In this document: positions 36,170 through 48,294 of the stretch, piece after piece | How positions within the stretch are numbered: position 1 is the stretch's first letter | Layout: each line of letters begins with the position of its first letter | Assembly: GCA_001600455.1 (NCBI GenBank) | Contig: BCKC01000005.1 | Location: forward strand, 3,844,001-3,908,000 | Source of the DNA: Endocalyx cinctus | Taxonomy: Eukaryota > Ascomycota > Sordariomycetes > Amphisphaeriales > Apiosporaceae | Direction: 5' to 3' | Length of the DNA stretch: 64,000 nt | Notes under the pieces: model-generated | Seen by the model: the letters and a program-made list of their open reading frames with translations, nothing else | What the model was told of the DNA's origin: nothing | Database searches by the model: none | Position numbers and translations under genes: made by a program

Positions 36170-38278
36170 TCAAGGAAGTGCCAGTAAGACATCCCTCAGA
36201 CGGCCATAGTTCGGTGCACCTAATCCGCTGGCGGGATCCCAACCCTCAACGGCGATGAAGCCGTCAGTACCGCAACCTGCCTGGTGACCCTGGACGATAT
36301 CGTCAAAGATCTCGGGATGGGCGTAAAGGACCGGGTTCAAAAACCCGACAGGTCCCTTTCCGGCTTTGATCCTCTCCCCGTTGATCAAGGTGATCATGGC
36401 GCCGAAAGTCGGGCTTGAGGCCGACGTGCCCGTAAAAGCCTGAAACCCGCCGTCTATTCCCGTGATGTATTCCTGAGCCGCGACGGCGACGTCCGGAAAC
36501 CCGCGTGCGTTTCGCGTGTTGTTGTACTGGCTCGAGTTGTATCCGGGGTCATGAGACTCGTAGTATGACGCCACGGCTTCGGCTTGGTACGAAGGTAAAG
36601 CGAATAGGTCGCTGAATCCACCGCCTGGCGCGAAGTTGTAAGCTACCACTTCTCGGTCTCCGATGCTACCGTTAGGTGGGAGGGCGGAGCCGCCTACGGA
36701 TGTGATCCAGGGGCAAGACGCAGGGAAGACTAGACGCAAGGTTATGAGGTAATCAGTTAGCGGAATATGGTCCATAGATTGTATATGCCGAATTGAAGAG
36801 AGAGAGAAAAAAAAGAAAAACATACGAGGATTGAATTTGCCGAAGCTAGCACCTACAGGCGTTGGGACGCCGTTTTCTCCGATGCAGCGGCCGTTGATAC
36901 CCGCGACTCCGGTGTCACCGGACGAAAACATAAGGGTAACACCCATGAGGGCAAGCTTCATATATTCGGTGCATTCGCGAGTGGTATAACTGTCGGGTCT
37001 ATCGCCCTCGTTGCGCCCGTACGATACGGAAATGACGTGGGTGGGCTCGTACGTGCCGCACATAGGCTCCCCCGTGTACGCGTTCGCGTTCGCGGACCCG
37101 TCATGCGGGTAGATAGCATCCCAGTCGGGGTTATCTCCGCCCTCAAAAGTGCAGTAGGAGCCGTCGATGGCGTCGAGGAAGTTATTATTCGTGGCGGGCC
37201 GCGAGAGCACACCGTCACCTACCTGGTACAGCGTGATGTTTTGCGGGTAGACCAGGGACATGGCGTAACACAGGTCGAGGTTGGACTCGCCACGCACCGT
37301 GCTGCCCTCCTCGCTGCTGAGATAGCCGCCGTCAATGGAGTCGATGACGGGAGCGGTGTCGTTCGGCACGTTCGAAGCGTATACACTAAAGAAGCCGTTC
37401 AGGTCCGTCTGGTTGAAGCTTTGCGGAGCAAACTCGACGATTCCATAGCTGTTCCCCGGGACTAATTCCCCTTCCTCCGGAATACCATATCTAAAAAGGG
37501 GGAGAAAACAGATTAAGATTCAGTACGAAATGGAGGATGGTTGACTTCTTGAGAAAAACAAGAAAAAAAAAGAGAATATAACTTACTGTGCACGAAGACA
37601 CGCCGGGGTGGTCAGTTCGCTACACTGATCCAACGATTGCGGATCTGGAACGGAGTCTAGGACCCTAAATTTGGGTCTCATAGACTCTCGGGTTTCGACA
37701 CCACGTTTACCAATAGTGCCGACCCGGGTGTCAAATTGAATAGTAGGTGAAATAAAATCGATATGCTCCTGGACGCCGGTAGGCAAGCTGTAAGATTCGC
37801 AGGCTATCACGATAGTTCCTTCGACGTTCTCGTACATGTTATATGTCGTATCCAGGAGATGTTCGGCCTCGGCGACTGTGCTCTTGATTCTAATCCAATT
37901 TCGGCCAGCACTAGGGGTCATTCGTGATTTGGGCACGCCCATTTCAAGCAGCCAACGGACGGTGTTAGAAGTGGCCTCTTCGGAGGGGGCGAAGGTAGAT
38001 ATGACATCTTGAGGAGTCCAAAATCGGCCATAATGCTTCGATTCAGGGTGAGAGACGTCCCGCACAAACTCGTCAGCACGGTGCAAGTTCCTTTGCTTCA
38101 GAGCAAGACGGAGCTCGAGTGGTGCATCGTTGGGAGCCCGTGCAATCTTAGTCCAATCTTCGGGAGGCGCTATACGCTTCTCGTGAACGACATGGGTGCT
38201 CGACTTTGGTAGACCCAATGCGGCGTTTGGGCAGAGCAGAGCTGCGAGAACCACAGCACAGAATTGGATTAACTTCAT
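36170..38278 (-). CDS. Sedolisin-family tripeptidyl peptidase (S53), secreted
   Basis: 638-residue secreted acid serine-carboxyl peptidase. Exons are 37587-38278, 36826-37490 and 36170-36729. A signal peptide (FCAVVLAALLCPNAALG) is followed by the S53 prodomain (~30-190, with ESKHYGRFWTPQDV), a KR site near 200 (GKRGVE) as the likely maturation point, and the catalytic domain. Triad: E299 and D303 in RGESNLD, S555 in GTSASSP; the oxyanion Asp423 is in SSGDTG. The terminal DDIVQGHQAGCG and WDPASGLGAPNY segments form the Ca2+ site. Intron 2 is in frame in part and would add a phenylalanine-rich stretch if unspliced. A 58-bp GA/CT tract sits 31 nt upstream of the start. Likely role: extracellular protein breakdown at acidic pH. 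Confidence 0.94.
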
Positions 38279-38307
38279 GTCTTCTCTACTAGATCACAGT
38301 GCCTAAA

Positions 38308-38367
<60 letters not shown>

Positions 38368-39811
38368 AAGGGACCTAATATTTCACTCATGACAAGACCA
38401 CGAGATTCCAGACAATGGTGATGAGCGCCATTTTATAAGTTAGGCTCAGGAAATCAAATGAAGAACAGGAGGTGCATGCTGGAACCGTGAGCTCCGTTGC
38501 TCGTATTCCCAGGATAAGCGATCTGACAGGACATGGAGAGTGAGTAAGCATCTGGCTAGATATGGATATTAGATGGTGATGTCGGTGAAGAAGAGCTCGA
38601 CTAACTATAATATGACTTCGTTACTTACCGCGTATAGGCTATATCTCGGTTGGAAACATCCAGGCGATTTCTCTTGCTGACGCCATATGTATTTTATTCG
38701 CTTTATTCGCATCTAGACTGTTACTATGGCCGTTATAAAGAGGCGAATACGAACTGGTACGTGAGCATGGTAGCATGTCTATCCATAAGCGGTAAAGCAA
38801 TAGGGTGATTTCCAAAAAAAAAAAAAAAAAAAAAAAACACGATATCTTGCCACTATTGTATCATCAAATCCGGGGTTTCGTCAAATAAAACAAAAACATA
38901 GTAAAGCAAAAAATAAGGATCTCAGCCTTTCAGGCGTACGGCTAAAGAATACGAGGAATCGCTGGCAGACGCGTGATGGTTGGCGGCAGTAATCTTGTAC
39001 GGATCTCTTTCACGTCCTTTCTCCGAGATATCGGAACAGCTGTTTTTCTGATCCCCAAACCTTGTACCATATCTACGAAATATAAAATCATGCAGCGATG
39101 AATGATGGAGACAAGTTCATATTGTCTATTTTAAGGAAGAACCCGCCAGCCGGGTCACTACACCAGTGTAAGTGTGATGGGTTCCACCTATTAACTGCAT
39201 GAAACATATGGATCGATGCAAGGGTTCAAGTTTATTAAAGAAATTTAATATTAGTTATGAATTTTTCAAAGGATTAATGCGATGAAATTATAGTAATGCT
39301 TCAGATGGTGATACCTTTGAAACAAACATTTGAGGATATCGTGGACCTAGGTAGATTACTTGCTTAAGTACTGTCCACTGTATGTACCGTAGTAGACCTA
39401 CTATGCATAACATACGCGATACTAATTTCTCTCAGTTGCAAACAGTTGTTGATCCCTGTAAAGTTACATCATTAAAAAGAAGTGGGAAAACAAAACAAAA
39501 ACGGAGAATGCGGAGAGGCCCAGAAATTCTTATCGGTCAAGATAAATTTATCAAGCCATATCCATCCAGCCATCCCATACTGTATCCATTACATTAGAAC
39601 CTAACCATTACCGCCACCAATAAATTATCACTATAACTTCTATTGGTATTACAACTGTCCCAACTGTCAACTATAGTTTTTTGACTTTTTATTCTTCCTT
39701 TTTTCTTTTTCTTTTTCAAAAAGAGGTAGAGGGGGGAAAAACTCTCCCATGTCGTATTTTCACTTTTTATACCTATAATCATAACCCATATCTTTATTCA
39801 TAGCGGGCAAC
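38279..39811. other. Intergenic, divergent promoters
   Basis: Separates the sedolisin and DUF1776 genes. It holds the GA repeat (own entry) and A24 at 38814-38837. Short frames such as 39382-39597 are not convincing. Confidence 0.6.
38309..38366. repeat. (GA)29 microsatellite in the sedolisin leader
   Basis: Perfect AG alternation of 58 bp, reading CT on the sedolisin coding strand and starting 31 nt before its ATG, so probably within the 5' UTR or core promoter. CT-rich leaders are common in fungi, but an uninterrupted dinucleotide run of this length is unusual. Confidence 0.95.
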
Positions 39812-41501
39812 ATGTCTGCCGATGACCAGCAGTTTTTAGACCTAGTTAGTTCCTCTCCCACCTGCTTGACTTGTAAAGTTATTTTCAAATTCTCCAGGTA
39901 ACTGATCACACCTCTTTAATTTGCAGCTATCTTCTATTCCGAATCAAGTTCGGAGATACTCGGGGGATGTAGCCGATTATATCGACAGAGCCGTAGAGAA
40001 GACCGCCGACCATGTAAGGGAAGGTTTAGCATCTGCCCCTTGGGTACCTGATATTGTTCGACCTACTCCTCCGTCACCGCCCACCGTCGCCGTGCAGATC
40101 ATTCCCTTATCTACGTACGAACGCGTTCAAGACTGGATTTCTCGGCATAAGTATCTTACCGGTATCCTCGTCTTGACAGCCGGTTATTTCACGTACCGGA
40201 ATATACGCCAAAGCCGATGGCTGAAAAAGACCCGTCGGGCGAGGAGGGCAAGAAACGGTGCCAGATTAGATGTTGTCGTTATTGCTGGTTCCCCGACGTT
40301 ACCGCTTACTAAATCTTTGAGCTTGGATATGGAAAGGAGGGGCTTTATAGTCTACATCGTGTGTAACTCCATGGAGGACGAAGTTGCCGTGCAGAGTTTA
40401 TCCAGACCCGATATAAAGCCTCTGGGTATCGACATCACCGACGTAAGTACAATACCCTTGCCCGGTTCAATATCTTATTCTGTATTAACTCTTTTCTTCT
40501 TCTGAAAATAGCCTCTTAATGCCGGCACATCCATCGAGCGTTTCGCGACTTACCTCCAAACCCCCCACGCCGCTGTTCCCCGAGCAAAGCCCAGCTACCT
40601 ACGCCTAAGATCGGTCATGCTGATCCCCTCGCTAAACTATCAAACTTCCCCCATAGCGACCATCCCTCCGTCCAGCTTCGCTGACCTCTTTAACACACAC
40701 CTCCTGCACCCGATCTTAACCATCCAATCTTTTCTACCCTTACTTACTTCGCGCCTAACGCCGGAGGGAAAAGAGAAGGGGAAAGAGAAGGACGTCGAGA
40801 AGATTGACAAAGAGAAAGAGAAGGAGAAGGCTCCCAAAGTTATAGTGTTCACTCCCTCCATAATCTCTTCCATCAACCCACCGTTCCACGCGCCCGAGGC
40901 TACCGTCTGTTCAGCCCTGTCGGCCTTCACCGACGTGTTGACGGCCGAGCTACGCCCGCTCGCCATACCCGTGACGCACGTGCAGCTAGGTACCTTCGAT
41001 TTCTCGAGTTTTACGCCCACCTTCTCCACCACTTCGGCACGTCCCAACCACCACCAGCAGTACCTCCCGCCGTCTGCTACGCTTTCTTGGCCGGATTCGG
41101 CCCGCCATACGTACGGCCAGAACTACATCTCGCAATCCTCGTCCGCCATATCTGCCGGCCGTATCCGCGGGCTTAGGGGCAGTTCGCTACGGGACCTGCA
41201 TAACGCCGTTTTCGATGTCCTGGACAGTTCCGAGGCTAACGCCGTCGTCCGCATTGGTCTCGGCGCAGGTATATACGGATTCGTTGGTCGCTGGGTGCCT
41301 CGGGGGTTGGTCGCTTGGATGATGGGGATCCGAAAGGTCGAGGAGCTAAGCCCCTGGGAAAGCTCTAACGGCAGTAGCGGCGGGGACAGCGATGACGGCG
41401 GGGACTGGAATGAGGTGGCCGGAGGAGATACACCTCGTCGCCGCCACCACCACCACCATCATCCTGACGATAGTGGGGTCAACGTCTGGAAGGAAACATG
41501 A
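39812..41501 (+). CDS. DUF1776 family membrane-anchored SDR-like protein
   Basis: 512-residue protein of the fungal DUF1776 family, related in fold to short-chain dehydrogenases; yeast relatives are membrane-anchored putative oxidoreductases (from memory). Exons are 39812-39844, 39927-40442 and 40512-41501. After a short N-terminus (SADDQQFLDLLSSIPNQV) comes a hydrophobic anchor (YLTGILVLTAGYFTY, ~85-100) followed by a strongly basic stretch, then a Rossmann-like beginning (DVVVIAGSPTLPLTKSLSLDM) without a canonical GxxxGxG. A Lys/Glu-rich insertion (EGKEKGKEKDVEKIDKEKEK) interrupts the middle, and the tail has six His in a row. Enzymatic activity is not established for the family. Convergent with YTH1. 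Confidence 0.85.
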
Positions 41502-42341
41502 AAATTCATCACTTCGTGATTGGTAGGTCTTAACGAATAACGGGTCTGGGTGTTGGGCTGGGCGGATCGGTGATTTGTTCTTCTTTTTTAAGTGAATATT
41601 AAGTATATATTGTCAAAGCTCCTCTTCTACTCTAACATAGGTAGAATGACAGATGAATAGGATAGACAAAATGAGTACATATATCGTACCAAGATAGCCC
41701 CACCAACATGATTGAAAAGAGCACCGACATGATTGAAAAGAGCTAGTGCTGTAAAAGGATGAACTTTTCTCTCTGCTGTTACACGTCACATTTTTGATTG
41801 TAAACAAAAGGTTGGTAGGTTAAATCTGTCTTTTCCCTCCTATTTAAGTAGTTATGTTGATCCCTTTTTCTGCCCGGGGAAGAAAAGGGGTTCTCTATGT
41901 ACTATATTGTGGTACACTGTGTATTCTGATCTTTCTCTGAACGAGCCAGGTAGGGAGATAAAGCAGATTTCTGAGGGAAGTGGGTGTAGTTTCCGCCACC
42001 CCTCTCCCTTTTTTCATCTTCGTTACTTAAACGAGATGAGAGGTGAAGTGTTAGGATCGTGGTTTTCGTCCTGGGCTTCATAATTAGGCGTGTAAAGTAG
42101 AAGTCATTCATGCCTTTGGCTAATGAAATCTCTCGAATCGCGCGTTCGTGAGTACAGTAAATAGGGATAAGTACCCAGACTAACGTGGCTTTTCCCTATG
42201 ATGTGTCAAATCTTTCTTTGCCATTTAATGATCGGAACATGCTGGTCCTATTTCATCGGTGACGATAATCTGATTGGTAGAAGATTCGAATGGTCGGCCG
42301 TGGCTTTCTGTTCTTTTTGCTATGCGTCGCATGAATGAACC
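41502..42341. other. Convergent intergenic region
   Basis: 3' flanks of DUF1776 and YTH1. It includes two copies of a 17-bp direct repeat (41706-41722 and 41727-41743; core CATGATTGAAAAGAGC). Nothing else is recognised. Confidence 0.6.
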
Positions 42342-43136
42342 TCAGTGATGACCTCTGCCTCCCCTAAACTTTCGATCGCCTCTGCCGCGCCATCGTCCGC
42401 CCCTACCGCCACCGAACTTGCCGCCTCCCCGATCATCCCTATCCCTTCTACCACCGCCGTGATCCCTAGATTCGTCGTCCATACCTCCCATGGCGAAATC
42501 ATCTCGTTTGTAGGAATCGTCGGGGACCTCGCTCTTAGGTACCGGCTTTTCGAGATTCTTATCCCATCGCGGATGCGCGCCTTCGGTGCAGGCCTTGCCG
42601 TCGGGACAAAATCCGGCGAGGTAATAAAGACACAACTTGCGTCGGACGTGTTTCTTGCTACAATTTGGGCCGAGCGGGCAGAAGCCCATATCATAGTGAG
42701 GGCAAGGGGGCAACTTGCTCTTGGGGTCGATATGCAAATATAGGCATTCGTCGCCGTTTGAGCAATAGCCGTTTCGCAGGAAGAAGTTGCACTCGGGCAT
42801 TTTACGAAGGTTATACTCGTGCAGGAACTCGCATGTCTCGCCCTTCTTGCACAGAGCACGTAGCCAGTGCTTACACACCAGCGAATTATAGCTCGTGTTG
42901 TTAGACGAGGTGGCGCTCGCCGTGACGTGTCGGTCCGGACATTGAGATCCCAGCGGACAATGTCCCGCTAAGAATGCTTTACATGTCGGGCGATTAGGAG
43001 GAAAGCCGTGACCGTACGTCGACCGTAGAAAGGGAGAAAAACTGAAGCTGTATTGTGGCGCTTTGTGTTCTAGGATTTGCTGGGCGAGTTCAGACGAGGA
43101 TGTCGAGGTCGGGACTTCAGCGGTTGTCGCCGCCAT
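42342..43136 (-). CDS. yth1: YTH1/CPSF30, CCCH zinc-finger mRNA 3'-end processing factor
   Basis: Intronless 264-residue nuclear protein of the cleavage and polyadenylation complex; it binds the polyadenylation signal region of pre-mRNA. Five CCCH fingers lie in tandem: [28 protein letters not shown]..., [10 protein letters not shown]..., CPHYDMGFC... and CLYYLAGFC..., with spacing C-x7/8-C-x5-C-x3-H; the last has x4 before its His. A Gly/Arg-rich RGG-like tail ([15 protein letters not shown]) ends the protein, as in filamentous-fungal Yth1. The Met at 43136 is followed by a short Thr/Ser-rich leader. Divergent from the GH31 gene. Confidence 0.95.
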   Translation of the reverse strand: MAATTAEVPTSTSSSELAQQILEHKAPQYSFSFSPFLRSTYGHGFPPNRPTCKAFLAGHCPLGSQCPDRHVTASATSSNNTSYNSLVCKHWLRALCKKGETCEFLHEYNLRKMPECNFFLRNGYCSNGDECLYLHIDPKSKLPPCPHYDMGFCPLGPNCSKKHVRRKLCLYYLAGFCPDGKACTEGAHPRWDKNLEKPVPKSEVPDDSYKRDDFAMGGMDDESRDHGGGRRDRDDRGGGKFGGGRGGRWRGRGDRKFRGGRGHH

Positions 43137-43887
43137 GATCGTGAGGAGATTTTCGCAATATCTATGGTACTCAAAGTCTTTCGGAATTGATCGAATAAGT
43201 ATCGAAAGGGACGACGTGAGTATTTCGATGCTGAAGGAGAGTAAATGTGTTGAGTATTGAGTAGAGCTGGAATGTTGACGATGATTTATTTTATTAACAG
43301 AAAAGCTGAAGCTATCAAAAATATAGTGGACATAAAGTTAGCTCATTTAGGCTTTAGCTCTATTGACCACCTACGTGATGCACTAAATACAGCAAGGGTT
43401 AGTGCACTTAAACGCTAGAAGATGCGTCTGAATTACGGAAGTGCTACGGTATAATAATCTCGCGGGGACATATAAAGTTAACGAGGGTATTCAATTCTGA
43501 GATATCAAATAGGTACAGCCAAGTTTAGCCCCTCCCGTCTCCTCCCTTCTTACAAGGAGTTCCTGGGCACATTACGCCATTTTAATATTTCGGATCTTCG
43601 AAAGAATGAATGTTCCGCGATAGGAGCATCTCCACATTGAGACTGACTACTCACGCAAGTTTGGAGTTGTAACGTCGATATAAATTGCCCAATACTACTT
43701 GGCTCTGTTCTGTGATGTGTGATAATATCTACAGTTCACTTTAGTGAATGGAACAAATCGATTAAGTACGCTACGTTATTTATGGCTCGTATATATTTCT
43801 CCATATATCCATACTCATCATAGGATCATCTGTGATTTGCACTCTTTAGGCGACTCGGAGAAGACCCAGAGGAAATAGCCAGTCGCC
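43137..43887. other. Intergenic, divergent promoters of YTH1 and GH31
   Basis: No repeats, small RNA or strong motif is recognised. A CGG-triplet control site for the alpha-glucosidase was looked for by eye and not found. Confidence 0.55.
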
Positions 43888-46800
43888 ATGCCCCCTCACA
43901 TAGACATATATAGCTGGCTGCAGCCTGGCGAGAATTGGGATTCATACATCATTCTTGGCCCTATGTCTTTTCTCGAGGTAGTTGCGAACGCCTCTCGAAC
44001 ATGGTTTAGTTACTTAGACAATACATCTCGCCTCATCTTCCTCTTTTGTCTTGTTTCCTCTTTCGCTTTCACCCTGTATACCTATTCGGGACGTCTATAC
44101 CGACGTGATATGGCTCGAACTATTATATTGACATTCTTGTTAATCACTGGGCTGCTCGGTTTCATCCTAGCCCAAAAAGTACCGAGTCCTATATCCTCGG
44201 GGGAAGTGGTACCAAACATTCGGGACCCCGAAGCTATCAATCCGCAGACGGTATGCCCCGGATACAAGGCAGCCAACATCCAAGAGACGAATAGTGGCCT
44301 TGTGGCGGACCTAATCTTGGCCGGCGACGCCTGCAATGTCTACGGAAATGATATCGAGGCTCTGAGCCTGATCGTTGAGTACCAGGCATCAGACAGATTG
44401 CACGTCGAGATACTCCCTAAATATATCGGTCATGGGAACCAGTCTTGGTTCATCGTGTCGGATAGCCTGATGGCTAAACCTCCGGTCGAAAATGGCGATA
44501 CCAAACAGGGAGACCTTGAGTTTTCATATATGAACAACCCGGATTTCTCTTTCAAGATTACGAGGAAGAGCACCGGAGACGTTCTGTTCAGTACTGAAGG
44601 TAGTCAGATAATATATGAAGATCAATTCATCGAATTCGGGTCATCACTGCCCGACAATTACAATATGTATGGCCTTGGCGAGACAATTCATAGTCTTCGA
44701 CTCGGAAATAACTTGACCAGTATGGCGTTCCCCGTGGCGTTCCCCGTGGCACATTACTTGGTTTATTGCTAACTCGCGGCAGGGACAATGTGGGCCGCTG
44801 ATGTCGGTGACATTATTGATGCCAACCTCTACGGTGTTCATCCCACGTATATTGAGACCAGGTACTTTGAAATCGATAAGGAAACTGGGGAGTTAACCTA
44901 CACGTCAAATGCCACAAATAGGTCTTCTCGATATAAGTCTTATACTCACGGGGTCTTCAACCGCAACGCTCACGCTCAGGAGATACTACTTCGGGAATCT
45001 AGCATTACTTGGCGAGCGTTAGGCGGTACTATCGATCTGTATTTCTATCCGGGACCCAGCCAGGATGAAGTTACCAAGTCTTACCAGAAAAGCGCCGTCG
45101 GTCTTCCTACCATGCAGCAATACTGGACTTTCGGGTATCACCAGTGCAGATGGGGCTATAAAAGCTGGACGGAGTTGCAAGAGGTCCTTGACAATTTCTA
45201 TGAAAATGAGATTCCACTCGAGACAATCTGGTGTATGTATAAACTCAAATTATCCATGATGAAGGAATCACAAAACTAACTCGCCAATAGCTGATATTGA
45301 CTACATGAAAGCATACCGAGATTTTGAAAATGATCCCGTTAACTATGGATACGATGAAGGGATCGAGTTCCTCTCCAAACTACATGATGCGAAGCAGCAT
45401 TACGTCCCAATCATCGATGCAGGTCAATACGTACCAGATCCTAGTAATACCAGCGATGCGTATCCTCCATTTGATCGTGGGGTAGAACAAAACGCTTTCA
45501 CACTCAATCCCGACGGATCTATATTCATGGGAGAAGTATGGCCAGGCGTAGCAGTCTTCGGTGATTTCATTGGTTCACATTTTAATGAGACAGCTTCAGG
45601 CGCCAACAAATGGTGGATATCTGAGGTAAGGGAATATCATGACAAGGTCAACTTCGATGGGATCTGGATAGATATGTCAGAGGTCGCGTCCTTTTGCGAC
45701 GGTAGCTGTGGTAGCGCTGAACGTGCTACGATACCCTCGACAACGTGTCTCGATTCCTTAGAATTGGCCCCTGACCCTCGCAATGTTAACTTCCCTCCGT
45801 ATGCCGTCAATAACTTCCACCTTAAGCTCGGCAACAGGACGATGAGTCTAAATGCTACGCATCACGATGGTTCAATAGAATATGACTTCCACAACTTATG
45901 GGGTCATCTACTTCTGAACGCTACTTACCATTCTCTTTTGAATATTTTCCCTACTAAACGACCGTTTATCATCGGGAGATCTCAATTTGCGGGTTCTGGA
46001 AAATATGCTGGTCATTGGGGGTAATTATATTTCTTATCGTTTTTTTTTTTTGAGAAAAAAAAAATCGTGAAACTAACAATAGTATAACAGAGGCGATAAC
46101 TATTCCACATGGCCCTACCTTTACTTCTCTATCCCACAGGCTCTTGCCTTCTCACTTTTTGGTATACCCATGTTTGGCGTCGACACTTGTGGTTTCGCTC
46201 TCGACGCGGACGAGGAATTGTGCAATCGGTGGATGCAACTCTCGGCCTTTTTTCCCTTTTACCGAAATCATAATGAAATCAACGCGGCGAGCCAGGAGCC
46301 GTACCTCTGGCCTTCAGTAGTGGAAGCCAGTAAACGAGCGATGAAGATCCGTTATGCGTTATTACCCTACCTGTACACGACATTCTACCTCAGTCACTTG
46401 ACTGGCTCGACAACGATGCGCGCCCTCTCCTGGGAATTTCCGGACGAGCCCTGGCTTGCGGATGCGGATAGGCAGTTCCTGCTTGGTGACGCACTCCTCG
46501 TAACACCAGTCCTCACACAAGGCGCAACGAGCGTGGACGGGGTGTTTCCTGGTGTGGGAGATGGTACGGTGTGGTACGATTGGTATAATCTCACGGCTAT
46601 CACGGGCGTTAGTGCAGGCCAAAACATCACCATAGACGCGCCTTTAGGCCATATCCCGTTGTATGTTCGCGGTGGTAATGTCCTTCCCATGCAAGAATCG
46701 GGTATGACGACGACGGAGGTGCGGAATAGTCCATGGTCGCTGCTGGCGGCTCTAGATATCGACGGTGCAGCAAAGGGCAAGTTGTACGTCGACGATGGAG

Positions 46801-47235
46801 AAAGTCTGAATCCAAATGCCACGTTGTGGGTTGATGTGAGTCTTTTTATCCCGACCTTTCCCTCTTTAAGTTTTTTCCCCAATATCTTTCAGTCATCTTC
46901 CTATGACACTTGAAACCTCCCCTCGCCTCTCCTCCGAACATAATTTATATTAATAAGATCCGATTATCTAGTTTTCTGTATCCAATTCCACCTTCGTAGC
47001 CACCTCGTCAGGAGAATATGTCGATACCAACGCTCTTGGCAATGTTACCATTATCGGTATCTCCCACAGTAGTATATCAAGAGTCGAAATGAGTGGCTCC
47101 GTCAGTACCGAAATTGCAAGCGAGAACTGGGTATTTGATGATAGTGCCGGTATCCTAAAAGTTTCCAATCTCGATTCCACGTCGAGGGTCGGTGCCTGGA
47201 ACGATGGAAGTTGGGTCTTGAGTTGGTATTCTTAA
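43888..47235 (+). CDS. GH31 alpha-glucosidase (secreted or membrane-anchored)
   Basis: Exo-acting alpha-glucosidase of family GH31; 1006 residues from this ATG, or 932 from the in-frame ATG at 44110. Exons are 43888-44719, 44783-45232, 45291-46020, 46091-46835 and 46972-47235; phases agree. The nucleophile Asp555 lies in GIWIDMSEVASF and the acid/base Asp673 in HWGGDN, rebuilt across intron 3. RSQFAGSGKYAGHW and MFGVDTCGF flank it. Starting at 44110 the protein has a classical signal peptide (IILTFLLITGLLGFILA). The longer start adds an extra TM segment (LIFLFCLVSSFAFTLY) and would make a two-TM leader, so the shorter form may be the true one. Many N-glycosylation sites. Intron 1 contains a perfect 12-bp tandem duplication. 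Intron 2 uses the second of two overlapping GT dinucleotides (GTGTATGT). Confidence 0.92.
44724..44747. repeat. 12-bp tandem duplication inside GH31 intron 1
   Basis: GGCGTTCCCCGT occurs twice head to tail within the 63-nt intron. The duplication keeps the intron length divisible by three, and the read-through still ends at a stop. Confidence 0.85.
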
Positions 47236-47721
47236 AACGAAGAGGGAATCGAAATGATAATATATAAACAATTGTATTTGAAAGCTTACTATGCTTATTC
47301 AAGCCTACTTTCCACGTTGCCTAGCCTTATAGCTGCAAACCCGTAGAAGAAGCGTGTGGATTTGAGAAGCTTACTACGATAGAGGTGCCTCCATGCCGCC
47401 TCAACCCACTATTCAGGTCCCAGATGGGATCAAAATGCCATGCGGCTAAAGAAAATGAAACATGAATTACAATTATTTATTTGCTTCTCTTTCCTTATTT
47501 CAAGTAATATTTATACGCAAAGACATTGTTGATATTCGAGCTGTGTTTATTTACGATTCCAGCATCTTACTTCTACGTACAAGATGTCACGGTAAAAAAT
47601 CGCATTCACGAAATAGAAAGGATGACAGGTGACAGAAACAGCTAATACGATATACACTTGAATGATTAAATAGTTTAATAGCATACATTATAACCTCAGC
47701 ACGACACGAGTATCAATGCAT
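47236..47721. other. Convergent intergenic region
   Basis: 3' flanks of the GH31 and DUF1772 genes; nothing recognised. Confidence 0.6.
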
Positions 47722-48294
47722 TTATTCTATATTATACAGAGCGGCGTAAAGGCTCAAGCAGCCGGCGACGAAGGCACTCGCAGGTCTGTACAAGTTACGA
47801 GCTGCCCACTTATCAATAAGGGCATGCGCCGTCTCTTCGCCTTGAAAAACGGCAAGATTCTCTTTTTCTTCTTGCTTCCTCTGCAGCTTAATGGTCGCCT
47901 GGCGGCGTATTTTGGCGTCCATTTTCCGGTTTAGCGGCATCATAGCGAGCCAAGTCCAGGCGGAAATGCTAAGCGAAAGGGCGGTGGCCAGAGCATGAAT
48001 CTTTCCCTTATTTTTCAACCCTTCCTTGCCGTAAAAATGAAAGGCTAGGTAGCCGTTCACCAGGCCCGGGAAGATGAAAAAAGGTGGGAAAAGGCGATGG
48101 GTGAGGGCTACCGTACGGGCGAATTGCGTGATTAGTAGCGTTGTAGGTAGCTCCAACAGGCGCGGGATCACGAAAAATGACAGGGAAGCATTCAGTCCCG
48201 CCGTTGTGGTCAGCAGGACGATACTGCCGGCTTGCAGGACGCGAATGGGCATGCCTATGACGGCAGTATTTGCGGGGGGAGCGGACGACCACAT
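47722..48294 (-). CDS. DUF1772 / anthrone-oxygenase-like membrane protein
   Basis: Intronless 190-residue protein with four predicted membrane segments: IRVLQAGSIVLLTTTAGLNAS, FFPPFFIFPGLVNGYLAF (approximate), ALATALSLSISAWTWLAMM and RPASAFVAGCLSLYAAL. The C-terminal HALIDKWAARNLYR before the last helix is typical of DUF1772. The family includes anthrone oxygenases of polyketide pathways and nitrosoguanidine-resistance-linked proteins, but most members are uncharacterised. No polyketide synthase lies nearby, so an anthrone oxygenase role is not supported by context. Convergent with GH31. Confidence 0.8.
   Translation of the reverse strand: MWSSAPPANTAVIGMPIRVLQAGSIVLLTTTAGLNASLSFFVIPRLLELPTTLLITQFARTVALTHRLFPPFFIFPGLVNGYLAFHFYGKEGLKNKGKIHALATALSLSISAWTWLAMMPLNRKMDAKIRRQATIKLQRKQEEKENLAVFQGEETAHALIDKWAARNLYRPASAFVAGCLSLYAALYNIE

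Noticed and set aside
47722..48294. Polyketide cluster suggested by the anthrone-oxygenase-like gene
   Set aside because: No polyketide synthase or tailoring enzymes adjoin; the neighbours are an alpha-glucosidase and a gene-poor stretch.
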